From Strigamia acuminata (taxonomy: Eukaryota > Arthropoda > Chilopoda > Geophilomorpha > Linotaeniidae), in NCBI GenBank assembly GCA_949358305.1, contig OX442314.1, forward strand, positions 40,618,581 to 40,682,580: a DNA stretch of 64,000 nt. The letters run 5' to 3'. Below the pieces are notes generated by a model, which saw only the letters and a program-made list of their open reading frames with translations, was not told where the DNA came from and did no database searches. Shown here piece after piece: positions 30,188-40,693 of the stretch (within the stretch, counting starts at the first letter, position 1; each line of letters starts with the position of its first letter). Position numbers and translations under genes: made by a program.

Positions 30188-31390
30188 TTTTTTAAAAAGA
30201 AAAGTTTTTTCGTGGAACGGCAAACGGCTCTTCTTGGTCGGCCAAAGTGTTGGCAACTTGATCCTCGCAGTAAACAGTGCACCAGCCTCGTAATAACGAC
30301 ATCAGGAAAATCAGGAAAATTTTTGTGTAAATGTAAAATTTTTTACATTAAACTACAAGAGCATGAAGATATTTGTACCATGTGCAAGCTGGTATGAGGA
30401 TATATGAATCAAATGTTACTTTGAAATATGCTTTTATTTTTTTAATTCAAGCCCGATTGGCATGAGATTTTGTTTATACTTTCTTCAGATGTATCTATAT
30501 AACCTGCTTAAAATTTCAAGGTTTAATTCAAACTAGATTTAATTTGAGGTCAATCCAAATATTTTATTTCTATCACTTTCACAGGAGTATGAGGATATAT
30601 GGATTTGACTAGTATTTTCTATACTCTGGCTTATCATAAGAGTGTAACTTTTTTCTATTGGCCGAGCCATTTTACTGGTGTAGTTATAGATAAAAGTAGA
30701 CTTTGACCGGTATCGGTATCGGCTATCGGCCGATATTTCGGTATTCACTGATATCGGATCAGATATTTTTTTACACCGTGTCGTAACCTTGGTTCCGGTA
30801 AATAAACTTAACGCAATATCTTACTAATAACACCCTTTATTTCACACTTGTAATAATACAATAATAATACTTAACAATGTGGTCTCGGATCCTTGTTGGC
30901 GGATACGATTTGTTGCTGCACGGCAGTCTTACACGTGGCTTCTGCTGTTGTCTAGGGTAATGGCGTCTGGCGAAACACGTGTTCGCAAACGCTTCGCTTC
31001 GATAGATATTACTATCGTAGTATTGCTACGATAAATATCTGTGACTGTGATTTATAGATGAATTTGGCAACGGGCATCGATCCTCTATCAATCCGGTAAA
31101 ACGGCCTGACGGTGAGGTGGTGATGCTAATGTTGCTCTGGTATCTATAAAGTGGGAGTTTCCGGTCAGACACGGGTTTAAATACTGACTGGACCGGAAAT
31201 GACGTATTCGCATAAATCCGGAGAATTATGCAAATTTACGACGTTGTCACGTCAGTCCCGCAGAAACGGTAAAACTAGTATAGCTAGTTTTCCCGCAATA
31301 ATCTGACAATCTTTTTACTATCAATATTAAAATCACTATTTATTAGGTTATGATTAATTAAAACACTCTTGTGACCTCGTGGTCACCACA
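29405..31390. repeat. duplicated block, copy 2 (partner 976-2961)
   Basis: Near-identical to 976-2961 (one difference noted, at 31156). The left edge of identity is where the family-A LTR of copy 1 begins; the right edge is the end of the family-B LTR. Copy 2 therefore keeps more transposase but only a solo LTR. Confidence 0.9.
30779..31390 (-). repeat. solo family-B LTR
   Basis: Full 612-bp LTR without internal sequence on its right. The flanks are TATCGG-rich: left 30705-30778, and right ACGGCCGATACCGATAT from 31391, which read as two arms of an interrupted inverted repeat. The flanking four bases (ACCG, ACGG) do not form a perfect target duplication. A solo LTR usually arises by recombination between the two LTRs of one element. 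Confidence 0.75.
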
Positions 31391-31424
31391 ACGGCCGATA
31401 CCGATATTGCCACGTTTCTAAAAT

Positions 31425-31449
31425 GTATCGTTTTAGACTAAAACGATAC
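31425..31449. repeat. perfect 12-bp-arm palindrome
   Basis: GTATCGTTTTAG, one A, CTAAAACGATAC. The arms are exact reverse complements. It lies among TATCGG-type repeats right of the solo LTR, so it may be part of a small inverted-repeat transposon broken by that LTR. Confidence 0.7.
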
Positions 31450-31764
31450 GTCTTTTTTTTTTTAATTCCAGCAAAATGCAATGAATACAATTAAAAATCA
31501 CTTTATTCACTCGAATTTTATGTTACGACGTATTTTTGCTTTTCGTAGCATACCGTAATCTAAACTGATAATACACCCCAAATGCGATATTTATTTTGAT
31601 TGCCAAAGTGGCGATTACATTAAATTTAAAGTCCTTTTCTCCACTTTTTTCAAGTCATGTTCATGTCTCGCGATGTTTGAATCGACAATCGCAAGGATTC
31701 GTAAGTTCTATCAAAGTAAAAGCACCAGCAAAATAACGGTCCGCAGAGAAGTAGTACGTTCGTA

Positions 31765-32636
31765 ATGGCGGTTTAGGCTCGTGCCATCGTTTTCTAATCG
31801 ATTTTTGTAGTTTAGACGGAAACCTCCGAGGTCAAAGAACACTTGTACAAGATTTTAGTTATAGGGGAACTCGGCACTGGCAAGACGAGCATCATCAAAC
31901 GTTACGTTCATCAGTTCTTCTCGCAACATTACAGAGCCACGGTAAACTCGAAACGAGTGAATCGAATTTAGTAGTTTTTAATTGCGGTGGAAAATGTTTG
32001 CAGATAGGAGTTGATTTTGCACTCAAGTGATCAACTGGGACCCGAGTACAGTGAATCGATTACAGTTGTGGGATATTGCGGGACAGGAACGATTCGGGAA
32101 CATGACTCGCGTGTATTATAAGGAAGCTGTGGGTGCGTTTCTCGTGTTTGACGTTACGAGGTCGGCCACGTTCGAAGCCGTGCAGAAGTGGAAACTCGAT
32201 TTAGATAACAAAGTTCAGTTGCCGAATGGGAACAAAGTTCCCTGTGTTTTATTGGCAAATAAGGTGATTTTTTATTTTTATTTTTTATTTTAGTTTTTAA
32301 TTTTTTAATTTTCTTTTGGTGTAGTGCGATCAACCTAAAGAGGGAATTGTGAATAATCTCGCAATGATGGAAGAGTTTTGTAAAGAAAAGGAGTTTGTTA
32401 CGTGGTTTGAAACGTCGGCGAAAGAAAATATTAATTTGGATGAGGCGTCAAGATTTCTGGTTGCAAAGGTTATTTTTCTAATTAAATTGTGTTTGGTTTA
32501 GATGATGTTTAATATTTTTATTATTATTGCATAGATTTTAGCTAATGAAAAGGCTTATCAATTAGATGACGATACAATAGATGCGGACAAAATTTTTATT
32601 CATCTATCAGAACGACAGAATTCCAAATGCAGTTAA
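31765..32636 (+). CDS. Rab32/38-like small GTPase with one frame break
   Basis: Exons: 31765-31770 (ATG GCG, inferred), 31816-31941, 32004-32263, 32325-32468, 32535-32636; introns are 45-66 bp. Visible motifs: P-loop GELGTGKTS, switch I YRAT|IGVDFALK, switch II WDIAGQERFGNMTR, base-binding ANKCD and ETSAKEN, and a C-terminal SKCS with one Cys for prenylation. The I-G-V-D-F-A switch I and W-D-I-A-G-Q-E-R-F-G box are typical of Rab32/Rab38, which serve lysosome-related organelle and mitochondrial-contact trafficking. At 32026/32027 (between Lys and Val of the strand after switch I) one G is missing, so the frame breaks. This is either a sequence error or a recent pseudogene; all else is conserved. 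Confidence 0.82.
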
Positions 32637-32811
32637 GGATTAATTTAAAACACTAAGAAAAAAGAATGTGAATGAATTTAATCATTAAAAAAAAAAATTA
32701 ATTGTTAACCATTTTGATATAAAAAATTACTTCTAACGCTTACGTCTGGTTTATTAACGTCGTACTAACGCTGATGTGTGAACGTCGTGTAAACGATTTA
32801 AACACGATAAG

Positions 32812-32818
32812 TATATAA
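32812..32818 (+). promoter_or_regulatory. TATA box of the CstF-64-like gene
   Basis: TATATAA lies 76 bp upstream of the ATG at 32894; a start site near 32845 would fit the usual 25-30 bp spacing. Confidence 0.5.
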
Positions 32819-32893
32819 GAAAGAGCATACAGTACACTCCCACATTTGTACGACGGTTGGGTTTCACTTCACATACCATTCGTACAAACTATT

Positions 32894-34069
32894 ATGTCGG
32901 ATTACGATAATTCTAGCTGTTCCGTATTTATCGGCAGCCTATCGCCCGAAACGACCGAAGAACAGTTGAGAGAGTTATTTAGCCAAATCGGACCGGTCGT
33001 TAAATTATCAATTGCTTACGACCGCGAGACTAAAAAGCCGAAAAACTACGGGTTTTGTTTATTCCGCGACCACCAGACGGCGATGAGTGCGGTGCGAAAT
33101 CTAAATAAATCCGAATTAAACGGTCGTCCGATTTGCGTGAACGAGGCGAACAAGAGAGGCAAAGCGAAGATCTCTCCGCCGCCTGGTGCAGACTCGCAGA
33201 ATAATTCCGCCTGCTCCGTATTCATAGGGAACATTCCTCACGACACGACTGAAGAGCAGCTCAAACAAGTGTTCTCGCAAATCGGACCGGTGAAAAACCT
33301 GCGATTCGTCTACGATTCGGAGACGAAAAAGTCGAAAAACTTCGGATTTTGTCTCTACCACGACCAGGACACGGCAATGCGTGCAATTCGCAGTTTGGAC
33401 AAGCACGAAATCAACGGGCGCGCACTCCGTGTAAGCGAAGCGGCAAAAAAGGAGAGATCAAACCCGGTTGGCGCTAACGGAAGTTTACACGGAGCCGAGG
33501 TGGATTCGGACAAGGCGATAGAGACGATAACGACGGTGGTAGCCAGTACAGCACCCGAGGAAATGACAATGTTAATGGAAGAGATGAAAACGAGCTTGGA
33601 AAAATTTCCCGACGAAACGCGACAGATGTTGATCGACAATCCGCAGCTTGCGTACGCGCTACTGCAGACGCAAGTTGCAATGGGAATCGTTGAACCGGAA
33701 GCAGCGATCGAAATGCTACACCGGGAAGCAAACGTGCAGGCGATGTTTGAGATGAATAACCGTTTTAATAAAGCGCCTCCTCCATTTCCAACATTCAATT
33801 TTCCACCACCATCGCTCCCACCTTTCAATGTGCCACCACCACCGTTCCCGCAATTTAATTGTCCACCTCCTCCAATCCATCCATTAGACCGTCCGCCTCC
33901 ATCTGAATTCGAGCGTCGTGATGACGAGGAATATCGTGATCGGAGATCCAGACCAAGGCGAGATAAAAGTGTGAGAGAGAATGAACGGGGGCCGAGGTTT
34001 CAACGGAATGATGATTACAACCGTTCACGACCACAAGCAAAAGCTCGACGTAGAAACAGTCAATATTAA
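32894..34069 (+). CDS. CstF-64-like RNA-binding protein with two RRMs
   Basis: 391 residues from ATG at 32894 (an upstream in-frame start at 32846 is less likely). Two RRMs follow each other: RNP2 CSVFIGSL with RNP1 KNYGFCLF (about residues 8-85), then CSVFIGNI with KNFGFCLY (about 106-185). Residues about 220-275 match the CstF-64 hinge (MLIDNPQLAYALLQTQ, then a Met/Val-rich helix), which binds CstF-77 and symplekin. Pro-rich repeats and an Arg/Asp-rich tail finish it; the usual C-terminal three-helix domain is not evident. CstF-64 recognises GU-rich RNA in 3'-end processing and normally has one RRM. The gene has no intron, suggesting an old retrocopy that later duplicated its RRM (inference). 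Confidence 0.85.
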   Translation: MSDYDNSSCSVFIGSLSPETTEEQLRELFSQIGPVVKLSIAYDRETKKPKNYGFCLFRDHQTAMSAVRNLNKSELNGRPICVNEANKRGKAKISPPPGADSQNNSACSVFIGNIPHDTTEEQLKQVFSQIGPVKNLRFVYDSETKKSKNFGFCLYHDQDTAMRAIRSLDKHEINGRALRVSEAAKKERSNPVGANGSLHGAEVDSDKAIETITTVVASTAPEEMTMLMEEMKTSLEKFPDETRQMLIDNPQLAYALLQTQVAMGIVEPEAAIEMLHREANVQAMFEMNNRFNKAPPPFPTFNFPPPSLPPFNVPPPPFPQFNCPPPPIHPLDRPPPSEFERRDDEEYRDRRSRPRRDKSVRENERGPRFQRNDDYNRSRPQAKARRRNSQY

Positions 34070-34400
34070 AACATTACAGTCTACGGCGAAGTTATGAAAA
34101 ATAGCGATTTTCCAGCAAGATGTTATAGACCCAAACACCAATGAGAAAGACGCATGAGGTGTAATTTCATGCAATGCTAACTGCATAATTGAACAAATAC
34201 CACTTGCATTTTCAACAACTCCTAGAACAGTTCAGTTTCAATTGATGGTTTGTGTATAAATGAGTTTCAACATATTTTTTTTCTACATTACTTTTATATC
34301 TTTATTGAATTCATTTTGGGGTTTGGTTTTGCTACTTTTCAACCTTGGTTTCGACGATTATCTTCTCTGGTGGCTTGATACGTGCAAGATGCACCATAAA

Positions 34401-34850
34401 TTAGACCTGGTTTTTGCAATATAAGTCAAGACCACATAAATTGTAGCACTGGTCGTTTTTTGGGTCACAATCAGGCTTGAAGCGAAGACAAGTCCTGGAA
34501 CAAAAGAAATTGTAATCAATAATCAATAATATATCAATACACAGTAGAGCATTGTGCAAATGTGGGCTTTATAGTTTCGTAGAAATGAACTAACAGATCC
34601 ACACCATTTTAAATTTTTGTTGTAAACTTACTTGGGATTTTTTGATTCCCTCTCTTGATTGTCAACGTCATTGGAATTGGCCTCAGTTTCTTCTGAAAAA
34701 ATAACTTTAAGCTTACTTGGCCGAGTAAGACGGATAAACACATATTTCTAGTTGTAAATGAACTTTATATGTTTTTGTTTTGTCTATACCTAAACTTGCC
34801 AAAGGTGTAGCCACAACAAGTTAAGCAAGCACCAAGAATGCGCACAGCAT
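34401..34850 (-). pseudogene. secreted cysteine-rich peptide gene with early stop
   Basis: Three minus-strand exons keep phase: 34850-34790 (signal-peptide-like MLCAFLVLA, then LVVATPLASL), 34692-34632 (acidic EANSNDVDN-type propart) and 34494-34401 (Cys-rich end, stop at 34403-34401). Splice sites are GT..AG. A TATA box lies 61 bp upstream, and AATAAA (minus) at 34306-34301 lies 95 bp after the stop. The last exon has five Cys spaced 6, 6, 3 and 5. Signal, acidic propart and Cys-rich end resemble precursors of small secreted peptides in general; no specific family is recognised. A TAA at 34823-34821 interrupts the signal peptide, so this allele would not be made. Confidence 0.6.
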
Positions 34851-34910
34851 CAAAAGAATCAAACACTTGACCACAATTCTTCTTATTTCTATCGCTTGTG
34901 ATGACCCTGA

Positions 34911-34917
34911 TTTTATA
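34911..34917 (-). promoter_or_regulatory. TATA box of the cysteine-rich peptide gene
   Basis: The minus strand reads GGTATAAAATC; TATAAAA lies 61 bp upstream of the ATG at 34850, allowing a start site near 34885. Confidence 0.55.
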
Positions 34918-34921
34918 CCGC

Positions 34922-36351
34922 CTAAAATCATCGACACCACTTAAATAATTATCTATTTAATTGTTTTACATGGCACATGCCAAAAGTGTGATTTGGGAGC
35001 GGAAATCCCCCAGGCACACTTTACCCTCTTTTGGGCCAAAACATTACATCAGAGTGATGATGATGATGTAATACATCCTGTATTGCACCAGAATCAACAC
35101 TCTACGCATATTTTGTGCACAAGATCAAAGAGTGCATAAAAGCCCAAAATTTTGGCGGCATAACTCCCTCTCGACCACATCACCAACAAGAACACAACAT
35201 CACTGCTATGAAAAGGACCAAAAACCCGTACTTCAAGTATTGATAGTGTTAGTTTGGTGAGTTGAAATTCATTATTGCTGTTTCCACTGTGTTATCGGTG
35301 GAACCAGCCCCATTTGCGCTTTGCGTGTGACCGGCACAGTCGGTTACCCGCACTTACACGAATCTCGGGTAACGCCCGAGAAAACCGCTCACTGTCGGTT
35401 ATTGTGAGTCTTGTTCCGAGACTCATCGTTGCTGACATAGCACCCACGCTTGTTCGTGAACCATCGTGGACAACTGTGGACCACCGTGAGCTTCCCTCCG
35501 GAGTCTACAGTTTCCACCATCGTATGAACGGCGAAATTTGTCTCGGCAAGTTCGTCTCGCCATTTTGGTGTACGTGACAAACTCGTTTGTTACGCGCCAA
35601 AAGAAAAGCCTTTGTTTAACGAGAACATTGTCGTTCTCGTTACATTTCATTTCTGTTTCTTTCTTCATTAAATTACTAGTCATAATTAGTATATTTATTT
35701 TAATCGTTGTAATTTCCACGAATAAAGTTTACTTGTATTTTTATTTCAATTCAAACGACAGCTTTCATTTAATTAAAATTACCCCTAGACACTATTTTAC
35801 AGCCAGCCGAGTATAAGGCCTATAAACGGCATCTCAATTGCGGATTGACCAGTAAAGGTAAGTATTTACAGGTCAAATACCCGGAGTCGCAACACGCTAT
35901 AGAAAGAGAATGTAAGAGTAATTTAGCTGAGCAATAATTTCGATATTCTTACTTCTTAATGATGGATTTCTCGAAGTGGAGCGTGTTCGGCTGAATTTCT
36001 TTTTCAGTGTGCGTTACCTTTTCTAATGCGTTTAAGTAGGATCATGGAGTATCGCATGTGATTGAATTTAGCCAATTGGAGCACTTAGAAAATAAATTTT
36101 CTGGAGCAAAATTACCTAAAAGAAGCGAAAGCCGCCATATTATTTAAAATAGATTAGAAGCAACCGCAGGTGAGCGGGCGCTAATGAACAATGCAATCGT
36201 GGCTTTACATGCATTTAGGCCAGAAAAAAGAATTTCTCTTAGAATAATGAAAATAATTCAGTTTTGAGTTTTATTGAGTGTTTGGTGTTTGTAATTTATA
36301 TACGTTTGTTTTTGTGTCTTTTAGCATCAAAAACAAAAATTTGAGAAAATT
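34922..36351. other. no supported gene; possible LTR-like stretch
   Basis: No coding motif recognised. At 35780-35791 the family-A LTR motif TACCCCTAGACA recurs, shortly after AATAAA at about 35720, and AT-rich sequence follows. That pairing suggests a distantly related LTR around 35250-35830, but neither end could be fixed. The ORFs at 35275-35577 and on the opposite strand look random. Confidence 0.3.
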
Positions 36352-36467
36352 CTTGAGAAATGTTGCAAAATATTACAATTTTCTAAAAAAAATTATAAAT
36401 TTTTGAGAAATATTGCAAAATATTACAATTTTCTAAAAAAATTTATAAATTTTTGAGAAATGTTGCA
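36352..36467. repeat. 50-bp tandem repeat, 2.3 copies
   Basis: The unit (TTTTGAGAAATGTTGCAAAA then TATTACAATTTTCTAAAAAA and about 10 more bases) repeats at 36361, 36411 and 36461 with few changes. Confidence 0.75.
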
Positions 36468-36479
36468 CGATTAGATTTA

Positions 36480-36940
36480 CATAAAATTTTTGTGTAAATG
36501 TAAAAAATTTTACATTAAAATACAGAGTATGAACATATTTGTACCATGTGCAAGCTGGTATGAGAATATATGAATCAAATGTTACTTTGAAATATGCTTT
36601 TATTTTTATTAATTCAAGCCCGATTGGCATGAGATTTTATTTATACTTTCTTCAGATGTATCTATATAACCTGCTTAAAATTTCAAGGTTTAATTCAAAT
36701 GCATATTTTGAAAATCACTACGTGAAAGCTGAGTTACTGGAGGTATTCAACTTTAAAATATACGTAACATTTACTTTAATTGCTTTATTAATTTATTAAT
36801 TTTTTATTTATTACACTGCAGGTTGTAGCTGCAGTAAAAGATAATTTTATCAGTTACGTGTTTGATTCTCGAGTCAAGGAGTTGGAGTTTACAGTTTTGA
36901 GAATTGATCAAATCGGAAGTTGATTATTTTTCTAAGGATG
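36480..36940 (+). mobile_element. third partial copy of the THAP-transposon flank
   Basis: 36480-36700 match 1890-2103 and 30319-30532 at roughly 90 percent by eye. Beyond that the sequence continues differently, with exon-like ENHYVKAELLE, a GTATTC..CTGCAG intron, and VVAAVKDNFISYVFDSRVKE. This shows what originally lay next to that segment in at least one transposon copy. The protein piece is unidentified. Confidence 0.55.
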
Positions 36941-37025
36941 TTGTTGTCGACAGGGAGGACTCAGTGTTGAGAGAAAGTGACACACCAGTGGGTACAAAGG
37001 TCCAAGAGAGAGGGCCCCAATTCAG

Positions 37026-37220
37026 ATGTTTCAACCAGTAGGGGTACCATTAGAAAGAATGGGGTGTGATATTCTTGGTCCTTTAAAAACTACAGAAAGG
37101 GGTAATCAGTTCATTATCAAGGCAGTTGATTATTTCAGCAAATGGCCAGAAGCCATGCCTCCGAAAGACCAGAGATCTGAAACAATTGTAGCGGCATTGA
37201 ATATGATGCTGCGTAAAGAT
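37026..37220 (+). pseudogene. gypsy integrase-core fragment
   Basis: PLERMGCDILGPLKTTERG, then FIIKAVDYFSKWPEAMP and SETIVAALN, match the first catalytic Asp region of a Ty3/gypsy integrase. It differs clearly from families A and B in this window. The frame runs on into P-element-like sequence at about 37204 without the rest of the integrase. Confidence 0.75.
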
Positions 37221-37433
37221 AATGGTGAGCTCAGATTGAGTTTCCACATTAGTGAACATTACATCTCAGTTACAGGTCGAGCCAGACAGCATATCCGTAC
37301 TGCTCCCCAACTATTCTCAAATAAGACTGCAAAGACTCTCCGCTTCATTGAAGGTGATTCTGCTGCTGATGCAGCAAATTTATTTCAAATTGTAAATGAT
37401 GGTTTTGATGTGCTCAATTGTCATACCTATTGA
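37204..37433 (+). pseudogene. P-element/THAP9-like transposase fragment 1
   Basis: TGRARQHIRTAPQLFSNKTA and LFQIVNDGFDVLNC match the P-element/THAP9-like transposase middle region, where a helix with QLFSN/TAK is conserved. A second fragment carrying the C-terminal part is at 44910-45043 on the same strand. Both are short and isolated, so the gene is dead. Confidence 0.55.
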
Positions 37434-37603
37434 TAAAACGAACAGTCACAGTAGTGTCAATTTGGAATTTCAAGTTGAAGATCCATTTCTACATGAATCT
37501 ATGCTGGTATGAACATAACGACATAGTGAAAAATAGTTCCACCACGACCTCGACTGCAGAAAAATCGTACCCGATCCTGCCGCCGAGGAAGACCGAAAAT
37601 CCA

Positions 37604-38345
37604 ACCATGGAGTGGGAAACCATTCCACTCGCCCAAAGTTCAATCGTCCGGTCAATTGAAATGCCGATACCTGTCGAGTGTCAACCAGTAACTGACTCCG
37701 TCAACCCTGACCCAAGCTTTTGATGCCATCTGGTGGAGTTTTTGCGAAGCACCCCGCGAAACTCAGGAACTGCTTCTGTCCGACATGGACTTGTATCAAA
37801 TGGCGCAGATCTCCGAAGCACTCAAAGAATGTAGAAGAGTTGCTGACCTGTTAAACCGTATGGAACCCACGGATCCAGCCGATTCAATAATAATTCAGTA
37901 ATCACCCTAAGATTTCCAGTTTGGTCAGGATTATCAGCCGGACAATTTCGTGAAGTTCTCCGACTTCACGCTTGCTTTCCTACTTGCTAAGACCGTCGCC
38001 ATGGTTACGATCCTCCGTGAGATTTTGTGCCGTCATACGAACGCCTCGAAGCTCATCGGTTGAGACCGTATTGGAACTGCTGAAACTGCCCACGGAAGGG
38101 TAGTAATTAAACCAACTTTTCCGACTAATTTCAGTGACTTTACTATCTAGTTTACAGCGTTATCGGTCTTGCGACCAACACTGGTCGATTGACGGTCATT
38201 GTGACGAATCACGGACCCTCTAACCGATTTTTCCGACTTCGCTGAGCGACAATTCTTCAACGCTCCTCTTCGAGAGCGGTATCAGATCTTGGAAGACATC
38301 TTCCACCGACTCTTTCAGACCAAAGCAGAAGTCATCTAAAAGTAT
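37604..38345 (+). pseudogene. decayed coding region with family-E fragment 2
   Basis: At 37716-37901 the frame FDAIWWSFCEAPRETQ ... LLSDMDLYQMAQISEAL ... CRRVADLL aligns with the family-E core (FDEFF..W, LDAYQ.AQI.E.IKDWQRVA) at low identity. Around 37917-38060 an open stretch (FVKFSDFTLAFLLAKTVAMV) and at 38213-38345 another (FAERQFFNAPLRERYQILED) may be further diverged repeats of the same protein. Stops and shifts separate them. Confidence 0.4.
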
Positions 38346-38784
38346 CATGAATCTTTCCGGCAGACTACGGACGGAAAGAGACGTTGGATTCCTACCAGAC
38401 AGACAGAAATGCATTAACTGGCGATTGAAGGTTGCTTTAAGGAGGACTTCGTGCCTAACCCTTACCCTGAGCCTGATTTCAGGGGACAACTGTCGTCCGC
38501 GATCCACGTGGTGCCACCACGCTCCACGTCAAGATCGCGATCTTCCCGATGGCCCAACAGTGGCCGACGCACGTCGCAGACCCACTCATCGGGAGAGTAA
38601 CCAAAACGGTTCACTCAGTCTAGCTGCTTGGAAGCTGTCTTCGCTATAGCGAGCTACAAACTACTAAAGCAGTGAATGCACCAAGTTCATCGGATGCTGC
38701 TACATGTGCTGTGCTGTGCTGGCTTGTATTTTCTACCGTTTTTGCTTGTAATTCATATTGGAAGCAACAGCTTGCTTCCTCTGG

Positions 38785-38866
38785 TGACAGCCGTCACTAA
38801 AAAAAAAAAAATTTCAATCAGCACTATACTGTACTTAGAGAGTCACAGTTAAGCCTATTCCCGCCG
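38785..38866 (+). repeat. 80-bp repeat shared with 48875-48956
   Basis: GCCGTCACTAAA, an A-run, TTTCAATCAGCACTATACTG and AGTCACAGTTAAGCCTATTCCC occur in both places with few changes. At 48875 it overlaps the end of a family-A-like gag fragment, so it probably belongs to that element. Confidence 0.65.
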
Positions 38867-38993
38867 TTTATCTCTTATAAGTCTATGTGAAAATGTAATG
38901 AGATGTGAATTGGTTTCACATTGTATCTTTCCTAATGAAATCAGTTGTGCTGTGCGTGGTTTATTTTATTCATTTTTTTTTTTCGTTTTCTAG

Positions 38994-39480
38994 ATGACCG
39001 AGAGAGAGGACCAGTTAGCGCGTCGAAGTGCAGGCCGGGGCAGAGCGGCGTGGAGAAGCGTCCACCCGACCAACTAGAGGTTGGCGCCGCCTCTGCCCCA
39101 TCCTCAGCACTCCACACCGGGGCGCATCGGCAACGAGGTGGGTACCCAACCGAGGTGGGTAAATTACAAATTGACACGATTGGTCGTTTGGTTGTAATTT
39201 TTTTCGCCTTTTTTGTTACAGCCTTCCTTCGCCACCACAGCCGCCGATACTGACGCAGCGAATTGTGGCGCTCCGTGCGGCGGCGGAAGCGGAAGAGCGC
39301 GACCGGGTCGGTTGGGTTTGCCGTTCGAGTAGATGACCCTGTGCTGGGTTTGGTCATGGCGGTCACGACCTCGGCACAGTCGGCCGCGACCTCGGCACAG
39401 TCGGCCGCAGCAACGCGCGAGTCGGTGGCGGCGGCGGCTGAGGTCATCAGGCGGCATGTCGAAAATGGAAATTTGACACC
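38994..39480 (+). pseudogene. alanine-rich two-exon family G, copy 1
   Basis: Exon 1 begins ATGACCGAGAGAGAGG right after an acceptor-like TTTTCTAG and encodes MTEREDQLARRSAGRGRAAW. An intron ending GTTACAG at 39221 leads to exon 2, where VRVDDPVLGLVMAVTTSAQS and AATRESVAAAAEVIR are the recognisable parts in a shifted frame. Copies lie at 50450-50700 and 59709-60130. The intron is kept between copies, so they spread as DNA. Family not recognised. Confidence 0.45.
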
Positions 39481-39519
39481 ATTTCCAACAATTCGGAATG
39501 ACTATCCAAAAAAAATATT

Positions 39520-39705
39520 ATGCTCAATCAGGAAAAAAAATTGTATTTGTTAAGTGCCGGAAGCCATATCGTCGTACTATGGTGCAGTGTGTTTGATGTT
39601 TGGAATGGTTTCATGCTAGCTGTGTTAACAACTTTAAAGGTGGTAATGAAAAATATTACTGCGATTTTCGATGTGAAGAAGCAGTAAATATCAATGTAGT
39701 CATTT
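39520..39705 (+). pseudogene. PHD-finger fragment
   Basis: KCRKPYRRTMVQCV, a TGA at 39594-39596, then CLEWFHASCV and YYCDFRC match the PHD pattern, in which EWFHASC is the signature following C-x2-C. The stop replaces a residue between two zinc ligands. PHD fingers read histone tails and also occur in ORF1 of some LINE elements. Origin unknown. Confidence 0.65.
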
Positions 39706-39717
39706 TAACCAAATTCG

Positions 39718-39905
39718 ATGATTGCCAGCGGTACTACGCCAGTGCTAGCGACGGGAAACCCGTTACTATTAGCATGGGGTGATAAATACATCCGCAAAAC
39801 TGACCAAGTTATGCCACCGTCCAGACCCATGGACGAAGTAGAACTCAGCCAGAGAGTGAAATCAATCGGGCCGGAAGCTTTTTCACGGCTGAAGGCAAAC
39901 GCGCG
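39718..39905 (+). pseudogene. family-A-like gag fragment
   Basis: GNPLLLAWGDKYIRKTDQ, PMDEVELSQRVKSIGPEAF align with residues around 190-235 of the family-A Gag (GNPLFLAWGEKF ... RVKSIGIEAF). The match ends abruptly at a frameshifted stretch, and low-complexity T-rich sequence follows. Confidence 0.8.
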
Positions 39906-39959
39906 AGTGACTCGACGCGGCATCTGCCGACAATCGCCGAACCCCGTGTACGATGCGAT

Positions 39960-40215
39960 GTTGTTCGTTTATTTGTTTGTCTATTTGATTATGTATCTAT
40001 TTATATATTTATATGTTTATTTATTTATTTGTTTGTCTATTTATTTCAAGATGTTTCCAATTTTTTTTTGTAGTTTTGGTCACCGAGCGTTGTTACCAAA
40101 ATCCGTCATATCTAACCGCTTATTCCGCGCCAAGTGCTTCGCTGCTGAACAAACTGAAAATATTAAACCATTTCGTCGTCACATATACATACCCATCTAT
40201 CTATCTATCTATGAA
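39960..40215. repeat. TTTA/TCTA low-complexity tract
   Basis: Runs of TTTATTTG-like and (TCTA)n units at 39970-40045 and 40195-40212 flank short open frames without recognisable content. Confidence 0.6.
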
Positions 40216-40440
40216 CCAATTGACGACGACAACAATTGTTTCAATAATCTGACCATTCGTCCGCTCGTGTCTAAACTAGTGGAAGCGTGGATTCGTCGCC
40301 ATGTTCTCGCCGAGATTAATTCGGTTTAACTTTGTTTTATTGATCTATGGTTGTATTCACCTTCCTTTTCTTTTCATCGATTGCGTTTTGCTATTCAATT
40401 TTCACTTGTATTTAATTTAATCTAATTTTTACATTTCAGA

Positions 40441-40693
40441 TGGAGAACGAAAATAACCCCAATTGGGGTGCAATGCGCCCGGGTACAAGGTGAGAGCAGA
40501 TTTTAGCGTACCCGTGCCCGGTCACGCTAACCGATCACTTTTGGGGGCTCGTCGTCTGGAGCCTAAACCCTTCTACGCAGCAACGTTTCTTTGGACCGTC
40601 CCAATGGGGCTATCCACAGAGAAACTCGAGATCTGGTACTCAATCAGACTCGACCCTCCAACCATCAGGGCCGAACCTATAGCGCTGCAATGA
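40441..40693 (+). pseudogene. family-E fragment 3 (internally deleted)
   Basis: After an exon-like ATGGAGAACG..ACAAG|GTGAG at 40441-40489, the frame from 40487 has SVPVPGHANRS, ARRLEPKPFY and then jumps directly to the family's C-terminal part VPMGLSTEKLEIWYSIRLDP and IRAEP. The central KDWQRVA portion is missing. It supplies both ends of the family consensus. Confidence 0.6.

Noticed and set aside
30775-31394. Clean target-site duplication around the solo family-B LTR
   Set aside because: The flanks ACCG and ACGG do not match; I could not find a frame of LTR ends that gives a perfect duplication.
36352-36467. CRISPR-like array
   Set aside because: It is a simple head-to-tail 50-bp tandem repeat without unique spacers, in an animal genome.
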